Origin: an uncultured Christensenella sp.
Lineage (GTDB): Bacteria > Bacillota > Clostridia > Christensenellales > Borkfalkiaceae
DNA: 20,272 nt
Direction: 5' to 3'
Assembly (NCBI GenBank): GCA_910585595.1
Contig: CAJUET010000017.1
Coordinates: forward strand, 1-20,272
The position numbers were made by a program, and so were the translations under genes. Shown here one piece after another: positions 7,216-14,477 of the stretch (its first letter is position 1; each line of letters opens with the position of its first letter). The notes beneath the pieces are model-generated. The model did no database searches. It was not told the origin of the DNA and saw only the letters and a list, made by a program, of their open reading frames with translations.

Positions 7216-7244
7216 ATTATAACACAATTCCTAAAAAATGACAA
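7216..7244 (-). promoter_or_regulatory. Sigma-A promoter of the mrnC-gpsA operon
   Basis: On the minus strand TTGTCA (7239-7244) and TATAAT (7216-7221) are 17 bases apart. The mrnC ATG begins seven bases after the -10 box, at about the expected transcription start. Confidence 0.85.
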
Positions 7245-7308
7245 GCATTCACATAAAAGGAACGCTGCGTTTTTTTCCGAAAGAAGTTTTACAACCCCGA
7301 AAAATAAG

Positions 7309-7337
7309 TTGCGTTTCCTAAAAACAAAGGCTATAAT
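7309..7337 (+). promoter_or_regulatory. Sigma-A promoter of the antiporter gene
   Basis: TTGCGT (7309-7314) and TATAAT (7332-7337) are 17 bases apart. The start would be near 7344, leaving a leader of about 27 bases before the ATG at 7371. It is divergent from the mrnC promoter. Confidence 0.78.
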
Positions 7338-7370
7338 GATATCGTTAATCTAATTTACGCAGGTAAACTT

Positions 7371-8684
7371 ATGGAAGCGTTTGAAATTTTGTTGCCCTTG
7401 GCACTCATACTTTTATTCGCAAAGCTTATGGGGCTCGGAACACACCGCCTCGGAATGCCCGCCGTGATCGGCATGTTGGTTGCGGGAATTCTCATCGGCG
7501 TTTTGCAGTTTATCCCTTGGGCACCCTTACAAGACGCCCTCTTCTCAACGGACATAATGTCCGCGCTCAAAATCATGAGCAAGATAGGCGTCGTCCTCAT
7601 TATGTTTTCAGCAGGTTTGGGAACAGACCTTAAAAAACTGAAACAGACGGGCGTAGCTTCCGTTGTGATTACGATTTTCGGAATCTTCGTACCCATGCTG
7701 TTCGGTTTTTTAGTTGCCTTTTTATTTGACTACTTCACACCGATTTCCCTTACAAACGAACCGGGTGCGATAGGCGAATTCAACTTATTAAGCGACCTTT
7801 TCTACGGTGCGATCCTTACGGCGACTTCCGTTTCCGTAACCGTTGCGGTATTGAAGGAACTCGGCAAGCTTGACAGCAAAGTCGGCACATCTATTGTGGC
7901 GGCTGCAGTTATCGACGACGTAATCGGCATCATTATTTTATCCGTACTTACCGGCTTTGCCTCCGGAACCGGAGAAAACACCGGTTGGTCTTGGTTTTCG
8001 CCGAACGCTCCGATGGTCGTTATCAAAATCGTAATTTTCTTTATCGCGGCAATCGGGCTCGGAATTCTTTTGAGAATGCTCTTCAACGTTATGGAACGCA
8101 AATCTCCGCATAACCGCAGAGTACCAATTATTTCGCTTGCCGCCTGCTTTCTCTATGCCTACTTTGCTGAAAAAATCTTTGGCGTTGCAGATATTACGGG
8201 CGCATACCTTGCAGGAATACTGCTCGGCGGAACACTTTCCGAGACACCTTATGTGGAATCAAAAGTCGACCAAATGGGTTACCTCTTCTTTTCGCCTATT
8301 TTCTTTGCCAATATCGGTATAGCGAATATAAAAATGTTCAGCAGCATCAATCTGCAATTCCTTGCGTTCGGCGCGGTATTCGTCGTCGCCGCACTTTTCG
8401 GCAAGATTTTGGGCTGCGGAGTCGGTGCAAAGATCACTAAATTTAATTACCGCGAATCTCTCCGTGTAGGGCTCGGCATGATGGTGCGGGCAGAAGTTAT
8501 TTTAATCTGCACGGAAAAAGGTGTTGCCTGCGGACTCGTCAATCCCGCCGTATATCCCTTTATTATTCTGATAATTTTGATCTCTTCCGTGCTGACTCCT
8601 GTGTTCATGAAACTATCTTACCGCCGCGAAGAAAAACGTTTGACTACGTTACAAGAGCCAAACGAAAATGCTGAAAGCAAATAA
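7371..8684 (+). CDS. CPA2-type cation:proton antiporter
   Basis: Integral membrane antiporter of the Na+/H+ exchanger superfamily (PF00999 type, KefB/NapA-like). It has 437 residues and about 12-13 hydrophobic segments from residue 5 to 420. The ion-site pair is D182-D183 in AVIDDVIGII; a double Asp at this place is the mark of electrogenic CPA2 members. ATSVSVTVAVLKELG (151-165) is the preceding unwound-helix segment. GLGMMVRAEVILI near the end is the conserved helix with Arg and Glu. No C-terminal RCK/TrkA-N domain is present, unlike full Kef proteins. The gene stands alone with its own promoter and a weak AGGT ribosome site. Whether it moves Na+ or K+ cannot be read from the sequence. Confidence 0.9.
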   Translation: MEAFEILLPLALILLFAKLMGLGTHRLGMPAVIGMLVAGILIGVLQFIPWAPLQDALFSTDIMSALKIMSKIGVVLIMFSAGLGTDLKKLKQTGVASVVITIFGIFVPMLFGFLVAFLFDYFTPISLTNEPGAIGEFNLLSDLFYGAILTATSVSVTVAVLKELGKLDSKVGTSIVAAAVIDDVIGIIILSVLTGFASGTGENTGWSWFSPNAPMVVIKIVIFFIAAIGLGILLRMLFNVMERKSPHNRRVPIISLAACFLYAYFAEKIFGVADITGAYLAGILLGGTLSETPYVESKVDQMGYLFFSPIFFANIGIANIKMFSSINLQFLAFGAVFVVAALFGKILGCGVGAKITKFNYRESLRVGLGMMVRAEVILICTEKGVACGLVNPAVYPFIILIILISSVLTPVFMKLSYRREEKRLTTLQEPNENAESK

Positions 8685-8692
8685 CATAACGG

Positions 8693-8738
8693 AAAATAAA
8701 TATATCCCCCGCAAATTTGCAGGGGATATATTTATTTT
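8693..8738. terminator. Bidirectional terminator between the antiporter gene and glmS
   Basis: A 17-bp perfect inverted repeat (8693-8709 with 8722-8738) ends in a CCCC/GGGG core. The loop itself holds the palindrome GCAAATTTGC (8711-8720). AT-rich outer arms give T-runs on both strands. It ends the antiporter gene on one side and glmS, whose stop codon is at 8741-8743, on the other. Confidence 0.85.
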
Positions 8739-8740
8739 AT

Positions 8741-10498
8741 TCACTCTACCGTAACGCTTTTAGCAAGGTGGCGCGGCTTGTCGGGATCGTTTCCGCGAGC
8801 GAGCGAAGTATAAAATGCAAGCGCCTGCAACGGAATAACCGACAGAATCGGTGAAAAGATTTCACGGCAAGCGGGAATCAGAATGCTTGCCGTCGCCTCC
8901 CCGCTCTTTGCCGCTTCAGGCAAGGAAGTAATAAGAAACACCCTGGCTCCGCGGGAGCGCGTTTCATGCACGGCGTTCATCGTCTTCTCCGCAAGCTCGT
9001 GCTGAGTTAAAATTGCAACCACGGGCGTTTTTTCGTCCACAAGCGCGAGCGTACCGTGTTTCAGTTCGCCTGCTGCATATCCCTCGCTCGGCAAATACGA
9101 AATTTCTTTGAGTTTTAAACTGCCTTCGAGTGCAGCGCAATAGTCCACACCCCTGCCTATAAAATAGACGCTCTTCGCATTCAGAAAATAGTGAGTCCAC
9201 CCGCGTACCTCTTCCGAAACTTTCAGAGTTTCTTTTGCAAGACGAGCAATTTCCGAAAAGTCCGCCTCTCCCTTCGCGCGGAAAAGTGCAAGCAAATATA
9301 AGACTGCAAGCTGTGCATTAAAGCTTTTCGTGGCAGCTACGGCAACTTCTGCGCCTGCCTTTGTTTCAAGCACGCAGTCTGCAATACGCGTCAGCGATGA
9401 ATACGGCACATTCGTGACCGCCGCAAGGTACGCCCCCCGATCCTTTGCAAGTTTTGAGGCGGCAAGCGTATCTGCAGTCTCTCCGCTCTGGCTAATGGCA
9501 ATTACAAGCGTATTCGGGCGAATTATCGGGTTATTGTAACGATATTCGCTTGCGATACACACCTCAACGGGCACACGGCACAGCGATTCAAAAGCATACT
9601 TTGCACACAGCCCGCTGTGGTAAGCCGTTCCACACGCCACAATATGTATATATTCTGCCTGACATAATACTTTGCAAAATTGTTTATATGATAACCCGTT
9701 GGCGCATTCAAGATTTGCGTTTGAAAGCACAGACGGAATCTCCTCCATCTCTTTTTTCATAAAGTACATATAGCCCTTTTTATCGGCATTGCTCAAAACC
9801 GTATCGTATTGCATGGGAGATTTTTCAATCGATTTAAGTTTTTCGTCATAGAATGCGATACCGTTCTTTCCCAAAACGGCAAAATCCCCATCCTTCAGCA
9901 AATATGCCTTATCGACCTCGGAAGAAATCGCAACCAAGTCGCTTGCGAGCAAGCTTCCGTTTTCATTTCTACCCACTACCAGCGGACTTCCAATGCGGGC
10001 ACATACGATCTGATCGGGATATTCGCTTGAAAGAACCGCTATCGCATATGAACCTTCAAGACGGCTGACCGCTTTTTGTACCGCAAGCAAAAAATCTCCT
10101 TCGTCGTAAAAAGCAATCATATGAGCGATGACTTCGCTATCCGTTTCGGACAAAAAGGTTTCCCCACGCAACAAGCACTCCTCTTTTAACACCTTGTTGT
10201 TTTCGATAATGCCGTTATGCACGATTGTGAATTTTCCGAATGAATGAGGATGAGCATTTTTTTCGCTCGGCGCACCATGGGTTGCCCAACGCGTATGCCC
10301 GATACCCGTACTTCCTTGCATTTTTTCGGCAAGCGCGATATTTTCGACCTTTCCTTTCCGCTTGAAAATTTCAATTTGTTCTTTATAACATACAGCGATT
10401 CCCGCCGAGTCGTAACCGCGATATTCCAGCTTTTTTAAGAGTTCCAAAAGAACGGGGGCAGCGCGGCGCGAGCCCGTATATCCTACGATTCCGCACAT
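8741..10498 (-). CDS. glmS: Glutamine-fructose-6-phosphate aminotransferase (isomerizing)
   Basis: Makes glucosamine-6-phosphate from fructose-6-phosphate and glutamine, the committed step to UDP-GlcNAc and peptidoglycan. The 585 residues are slightly short of the usual 600-610. The N-terminal glutaminase begins MCGIVGYTG, with Cys as nucleophile after Met removal. EYRGYDSAGIAV, GIGHTRWATHG and HNGIIEN follow. SIS domain 1 has IVACGTAYHSG and ISQSGETADT. SIS domain 2 has the catalytic segment GYAAGELKHGTLAL. The C-terminus HLAKSVTVE carries the conserved Lys. The ATG has GGAGG upstream inside the end of glmM, which overlaps it by 16 bases. No room exists for a glmS ribozyme in front. One copy of the 23-bp motif falls in the variable link before SIS 1. 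Confidence 0.97.
   Translation of the reverse strand: MCGIVGYTGSRRAAPVLLELLKKLEYRGYDSAGIAVCYKEQIEIFKRKGKVENIALAEKMQGSTGIGHTRWATHGAPSEKNAHPHSFGKFTIVHNGIIENNKVLKEECLLRGETFLSETDSEVIAHMIAFYDEGDFLLAVQKAVSRLEGSYAIAVLSSEYPDQIVCARIGSPLVVGRNENGSLLASDLVAISSEVDKAYLLKDGDFAVLGKNGIAFYDEKLKSIEKSPMQYDTVLSNADKKGYMYFMKKEMEEIPSVLSNANLECANGLSYKQFCKVLCQAEYIHIVACGTAYHSGLCAKYAFESLCRVPVEVCIASEYRYNNPIIRPNTLVIAISQSGETADTLAASKLAKDRGAYLAAVTNVPYSSLTRIADCVLETKAGAEVAVAATKSFNAQLAVLYLLALFRAKGEADFSEIARLAKETLKVSEEVRGWTHYFLNAKSVYFIGRGVDYCAALEGSLKLKEISYLPSEGYAAGELKHGTLALVDEKTPVVAILTQHELAEKTMNAVHETRSRGARVFLITSLPEAAKSGEATASILIPACREIFSPILSVIPLQALAFYTSLARGNDPDKPRHLAKSVTVE
9649..9671 (-). repeat. Copy 3 of the 23-bp dyad motif, inside glmS
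   Basis: The core TGACATAATACT (9660-9671) is shared exactly with the two intergenic copies, and TGACATAATACTTTG (9660-9674) is shared as 15 bases with copy 1. It matches each of the other copies at 19 of 23 positions. One base of the dyad is changed (ATTCTG against CATAAT). It encodes part of KVLCQAEYI in glmS, in the poorly conserved stretch just before the first SIS domain, so a coincidence of coding sequence is possible here. Confidence 0.4.
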
Positions 10499-11826
10499 AG
10501 CCGCACCTCCGTCTCTTTTACAACGATTTCAACGATCGCCGCACTCTCTCTGCAATTCCTTTTCCCCTCCGCAAGAATACGGACTATCGGCTCTGTACCC
10601 GAAGCGCGTAGAACAACACGTCCTTCGCAAAGTTCCTCCGCACGCTCGACCGCTTTTTGTACATTTTTATCGAGAAGAATTTCTTGTTTATGCGCAACCC
10701 TAATGTTGATCAACTCTCTCGGTAGCGGACGGTATCCTTCCGCAAGGCAGGAGAGCGGACATTTACTTTCAAGCGCCGCTTCAGTAAGTTTTAAAGCAGT
10801 CACAAGCCCATCGCCCGTCATTTCGTGCTTGCGGAAGATAACATGACCCGACGGTTCACCGCCTAAAAGATATCCCGTCTTTACCATTTCAGCATACACA
10901 AACCGATCTCCGACTTCTGTTCTCACACATTTTATCCCTTTACGGTCAAGCGCTTTATCTAAACCGAGATTGCTCATCTCCGTCAACACGACGCCTTGAG
11001 AATCAAGTTCCCCCCGCACAGACAAATAGTTTGCACAAATATACAGAATGCCGTCTCCGTCGATTACCTTTCCTCTTTCATCTACTGCAATACAACGGTC
11101 GGCATCACCGTCGAATGCAAACCCCATATCAAGCGATTGATCGATGACGAGTTTCCGTAGACGGCTGATACAGGTTGAACCGCATTCCAAGTTTATATTC
11201 GTGCCGTTCGGTTCTGCTCCCGTCAGAAACACCTGCGCACCCAATGCATCAAAAACCGCTTTGGAAATAGCAAAAGCACTTCCGTTCGCGCAATCCAGTC
11301 CGATTCTGAGCCCGCGAAAAGATACGCGCGGAAGCGAAAGAAGAAAGGCGAGATAACGATTCCTTCCCGCAACGTAATCCACCGTCCTTCCGATATTTTC
11401 TTCGGTTGCGAACGGAACGTCCTTTCCGTCGATCATTTCTTCCACGAGAGAAATAACCTCATCACCCATCTTTTCGCCGTGGCAATCAATGAGTTTAATA
11501 CCGTTATCGAAGTACGGATTATGACTCGCGGAAATCATGACTCCGCAGTCGAAACCTTCCGTCCGCGTTACAAACGAAACGGAAGGCGTTGTCGTCACAT
11601 GCAGAAGATATACATCCGCACCCGAAGCGGTTGCCCCCGCCGTGAGCGCATATTCGAACATATACGAGGAAAGCCGCGTATCCTTTCCCACAACGATACG
11701 CGCCCGCTTCTTCCCTTGACGGCCGAAATACCCTCCCAAAAATCTGCCGATACGAAAGGCATGCACCGCAGTAAGCGTTTCATTCGCTCTTCCGCGAAAC
11801 CCATCCGTCCCGAAATATTTACCCAA
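10483..11826 (-). CDS. glmM: Phosphoglucosamine mutase
   Basis: Interconverts glucosamine-6-phosphate and glucosamine-1-phosphate in the UDP-GlcNAc pathway. I set the start at TTG (11824-11826): GGAGG lies seven bases upstream and the protein then begins MGKYFGTDGFRG, as in Bacillus GlmM, at 447 residues (family about 450). An ATG two codons upstream is only one base from the GGAGG, and a longer reading to 11868 has no support. The active-site phosphoserine is S101 in ISASHNP. The metal loop is DGDADR, with D239, D241 and D243. The sugar-binding motif GGEPSGH and the phosphate-binding RASGTEPIVRI follow. It lies between glmU (66-base gap) and glmS (16-base overlap), completing the pathway order. 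Confidence 0.95.
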   Translation of the reverse strand: MGKYFGTDGFRGRANETLTAVHAFRIGRFLGGYFGRQGKKRARIVVGKDTRLSSYMFEYALTAGATASGADVYLLHVTTTPSVSFVTRTEGFDCGVMISASHNPYFDNGIKLIDCHGEKMGDEVISLVEEMIDGKDVPFATEENIGRTVDYVAGRNRYLAFLLSLPRVSFRGLRIGLDCANGSAFAISKAVFDALGAQVFLTGAEPNGTNINLECGSTCISRLRKLVIDQSLDMGFAFDGDADRCIAVDERGKVIDGDGILYICANYLSVRGELDSQGVVLTEMSNLGLDKALDRKGIKCVRTEVGDRFVYAEMVKTGYLLGGEPSGHVIFRKHEMTGDGLVTALKLTEAALESKCPLSCLAEGYRPLPRELINIRVAHKQEILLDKNVQKAVERAEELCEGRVVLRASGTEPIVRILAEGKRNCRESAAIVEIVVKETEVRLCAES

Positions 11827-11892
11827 ACTCATTCCTCCAATTTGGCGCGTGAACCCGCCGCAAATCATACTATGCCGTACAAAAAAAAGGCG

Positions 11893-12885
11893 TTACTGTG
11901 GATTTCCTAAATACTTCTTTGCACCCCCTTCCTTGACTGTCTCCCGACACCTGCCGATACAGAAATCTTGAGAATTCAAATCCTTCGTAAGCGTCGTTCC
12001 CGCCGCAAGATAACTGTTCGCACCGACAGCGACGGGAGCAATTAAATTACAATTGCTTCCAATAAAACTGTTATCACCTACAAACGATTTTGATTTTCTT
12101 TTCCCGTTATAATTTACAAACACGACCCCACAGCCGATATTGACTTTTTCTCCGACCTCCGCGTCGCCGACGTAACTTAAATGCGCTGCCTTGCTCCCGC
12201 TTCCGACATTGCAGTTTTTAAGCTCCACAAAGTCCCCGATACGACAGTTATCACCCACGACGGAATCGGGACGAAGATAGGCAAAAGGTCCTATTTTTGT
12301 ATTTTTCCCAACTCGCGCACCTTGGAGAACACTGTGTGCAATTTCACAATTATCACCGATAACGCTATCTGTAATTTCAGAACCGCTTCCGACGCGGACA
12401 TTCTTTCCTATTATGCATTTTCCAAGAATGCGTGCGCCGCTCTCTATGATTGCGCCTTCATGAATTTCGGCAAGATAGGAAACCTCAGCCCCCTCCTCTA
12501 CAAGCACACCGTACTTTAACAAACGGTCGGCATTCTCCTTTGCCGCATGCGCAAGAAGCGCGGGATAATCCGCAAGGGAAAACAGCCCCCGCTCTATTCC
12601 GCCGATCAAAACACCTTCGTTTCCCTCGCGCACAACGTAGCCGCCTTCAAAGGAAAAACTGCCCGCATTCTCCTTCAAAAATCCATTCAACTTTTCTTCC
12701 TTCAAAAACGGATAAACCGGATAAAGCACTACTTTATCCCCGCAAGGAAGTTCCCCTTCAATCAACTCCGCGCCGAGATTTTCCTGCATAAGCTGCAAAA
12801 CATTTTTACCAAGAAAATCAAGTTCAAAGCTTTCTTCTCCGCGAAATTTGAAATAACTGCGCTTTACCAAATAAATTCTCATCAT
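11893..12885 (-). CDS. GlmU-like glucosamine-1-phosphate acetyltransferase with reduced N-terminal domain
   Basis: The last roughly 220 residues form a left-handed beta-helix of hexapeptide repeats. They keep the GlmU acetyltransferase residues: Arg in YLRP, Lys in FVELKN, His and Tyr in KAAHLSYVGDAE, and Asn in VNYNG, followed by GSNCNLIAPVAVG. So acetyl-CoA-dependent N-acetylation of glucosamine-1-phosphate is well supported. The N-terminal part is only about 100 residues instead of about 230. It lacks the LAAGxGTRM...PK nucleotide signature, though a faint remnant shows (VLYPVYPFLKEEKLNGFL). UTP transfer is therefore probably lost and made by another protein. Tandem ATGs at 12885 and 12882 are possible starts, with no clear ribosome site; TTG at 12900 is less likely. 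A full GlmU is normally about 455 residues; here about 330. Confidence 0.85.
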   Translation of the reverse strand: MMRIYLVKRSYFKFRGEESFELDFLGKNVLQLMQENLGAELIEGELPCGDKVVLYPVYPFLKEEKLNGFLKENAGSFSFEGGYVVREGNEGVLIGGIERGLFSLADYPALLAHAAKENADRLLKYGVLVEEGAEVSYLAEIHEGAIIESGARILGKCIIGKNVRVGSGSEITDSVIGDNCEIAHSVLQGARVGKNTKIGPFAYLRPDSVVGDNCRIGDFVELKNCNVGSGSKAAHLSYVGDAEVGEKVNIGCGVVFVNYNGKRKSKSFVGDNSFIGSNCNLIAPVAVGANSYLAAGTTLTKDLNSQDFCIGRCRETVKEGGAKKYLGNPQ

Positions 12886-12904
12886 ATCATACTTACGCAA
12901 AAAT

Positions 12905-12934
12905 AAAAAAACCCGTTCTAAAAACGGGTTTTTT
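12905..12934 (-). terminator. Terminator after glpK, just before glmU
   Basis: AAAAAACCCGTT (12906-12917) pairs with AACGGGTTTTTT (12923-12934) around five bases. On the minus strand it gives a stem followed by a T-run. It lies about 60 bases beyond the glpK stop and only 20 bases before the first glmU ATG. It could end the lemA operon, or attenuate entry into glmU. Confidence 0.85.
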
Positions 12935-12945
12935 ATCGTAATTAA

Positions 12946-12968
12946 TTGATTATGGCTGACATAATACT
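12946..12968 (-). repeat. Copy 2 of the 23-bp dyad motif, after glpK
   Basis: The core TGACATAATACT lies at 12957-12968. ATTATG (12949-12954) and CATAAT (12960-12965) form a perfect dyad around five bases, as in copy 1, although the spacer bases differ. It lies 25 bases past the glpK stop codon and before the terminator at 12905-12934. Confidence 0.6.
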
Positions 12969-12992
12969 ATGAAATTTCTTGAAATTGTTGTT

Positions 12993-14459
12993 TTATTCAT
13001 TCAAAAGTGCTCTTTTAATCGCTAACAGATAGTTAGCGTAAAGCTCTTCGTACTTTTTACGTTCGAGCGACGGTACAAAGATTTTTTCGGAAATACGCTT
13101 ATCAGCAAGATCTTCCGGCGCTAAAATCCCCAAGGAAGCCGCCGAGAGAAGCGCAACTCCTAGAAGTGTGCTCTCCCTCTCTTTGGGGCGATTCACTGCA
13201 ATTCCGAGAACATCCGCCTGAAACTGCATTAAAAAGGAATTTGCAGAGGCACCGCCATCGCATTTAATTTCCCGTAAACATATTCCGCTATCGCGGATCA
13301 TACAGTCTGCAAGATCGCGGGCAGAAAACGCAATACTTTCGAGAACCGCCCTTATGATATGCGCCCGCGTCGTCCCGCGCGAAATACCTGTAAGCAAGCC
13401 CCGAGCTTCGCTGTTCCAATGAGGCGCGCCAAGCCCCGTAAATGCGGGCACAAAGCTCACGCCACCCGTATCCGAAACCGAACACGCAAACTCTTCGCTC
13501 TCCTCGCTCGACTTGATAATTCCCAATCCGTCGCGTAACCATTGCACAGCGCTCCCCGCGTTAAAGGCGCTCCCTTCCAAGGCATAATACGTTTTTCCGT
13601 TCAAAGTATAGCCGACAGTCGTCAAAAGCCCGCTATCCGAAAAGATGCACTTCTCTCCCGTATGGAAGAGCATAAAGAGCCCCGTGCCGTATGTAATTTT
13701 CCCCTCTCCTTCCCGATGACAAACTTGTCCGAAGAGCGCCGCTTGCTGATCGCCGAGAACACCCGCAACCGGAATTTCTTTACCCCCGAACCTCGTCGTT
13801 CCGAATCTAGCATCGCTCGGAACAGGCTCAGGAAGAATATCGAGAGGAATCCCGAAAAATGTACAAAGCTCTTGATCCCACTGCATTTTTCTTATATCGA
13901 AAAGCATCGTGCGCGACGCATTCGTATAATCTGTTAAAAACCGTCCCGTGAGGCGGAAAATAATAAAGCTCTCCACCGTTCCTACACACAGTCTTCCCTC
14001 TTCTTGAAGTTTTTTTGCTTCGGGAATATTTTCAAGATTCCACTTAATTTTGCTTGCGGAAAAATAAGCATCGGGAAGAAGCCCCGTCTTATCTTTGATT
14101 TTTTTGCGCATTTCTGCACTGATCGAAGCGCAGAACTTCCCCGTTCTGCGGCACTGCCAAACGATTGCGGGGCACACAGGCTCGCCCGTTTCGCGATTCC
14201 AACATACGACGGTCTCTCTTTGGTTCGCGATTCCGATTCCCGCGACGTTTCCCGCGCCTACCGACTGAACGCAATCGTTAAGGACATACATGACTTTATA
14301 ATAAATTTCATTCGCGTCCTGTTCGACCCAACCCGATTTAGGATAACTCTGCCCCACTTCCTGTTGCGCCCGATGGATAAAAATTCCCTTTTCAACGTCG
14401 TATACGCCCGCGCGCACACTCGTTGTTCCCTCGTCGAGGGCAATTACGTATCTCTTCAT
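12993..14459 (-). CDS. glpK: Glycerol kinase
   Basis: FGGY-family kinase that phosphorylates glycerol to sn-glycerol-3-phosphate with ATP. The 488 residues are near the usual 495-500. The N-terminal ATP-binding loop is ALDEGTTSVR (7-16). NQRET (79-83) binds glycerol, and D237 in GVLGDQQAALFGQ is the likely catalytic base. FVPAFTGLGAPHW and the FGGY signature 2 (DGGASANSFLMQF) lie in the second domain. In Enterococcus and Bacillus GlpK a His (H232 type) between the domains is phosphorylated by HPr. In the matching segment TTRFGG this protein has R223, so PTS control is probably absent. It follows the DUF2207 gene by 18 bases and is the last gene of that operon. No glpF, glpD or glpO is nearby. 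Confidence 0.95.
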   Translation of the reverse strand: MKRYVIALDEGTTSVRAGVYDVEKGIFIHRAQQEVGQSYPKSGWVEQDANEIYYKVMYVLNDCVQSVGAGNVAGIGIANQRETVVCWNRETGEPVCPAIVWQCRRTGKFCASISAEMRKKIKDKTGLLPDAYFSASKIKWNLENIPEAKKLQEEGRLCVGTVESFIIFRLTGRFLTDYTNASRTMLFDIRKMQWDQELCTFFGIPLDILPEPVPSDARFGTTRFGGKEIPVAGVLGDQQAALFGQVCHREGEGKITYGTGLFMLFHTGEKCIFSDSGLLTTVGYTLNGKTYYALEGSAFNAGSAVQWLRDGLGIIKSSEESEEFACSVSDTGGVSFVPAFTGLGAPHWNSEARGLLTGISRGTTRAHIIRAVLESIAFSARDLADCMIRDSGICLREIKCDGGASANSFLMQFQADVLGIAVNRPKERESTLLGVALLSAASLGILAPEDLADKRISEKIFVPSLERKKYEELYANYLLAIKRALLNE

Positions 14460-14477
14460 AACTTTTCCGAAAAAAGG

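Noticed and set aside
7259..7277. Small AACG/CGTT stem followed by a T-run between mrnC and the antiporter gene
   Set aside because: The stem is only four base pairs and no plus-strand gene precedes it, so it is not a credible terminator.
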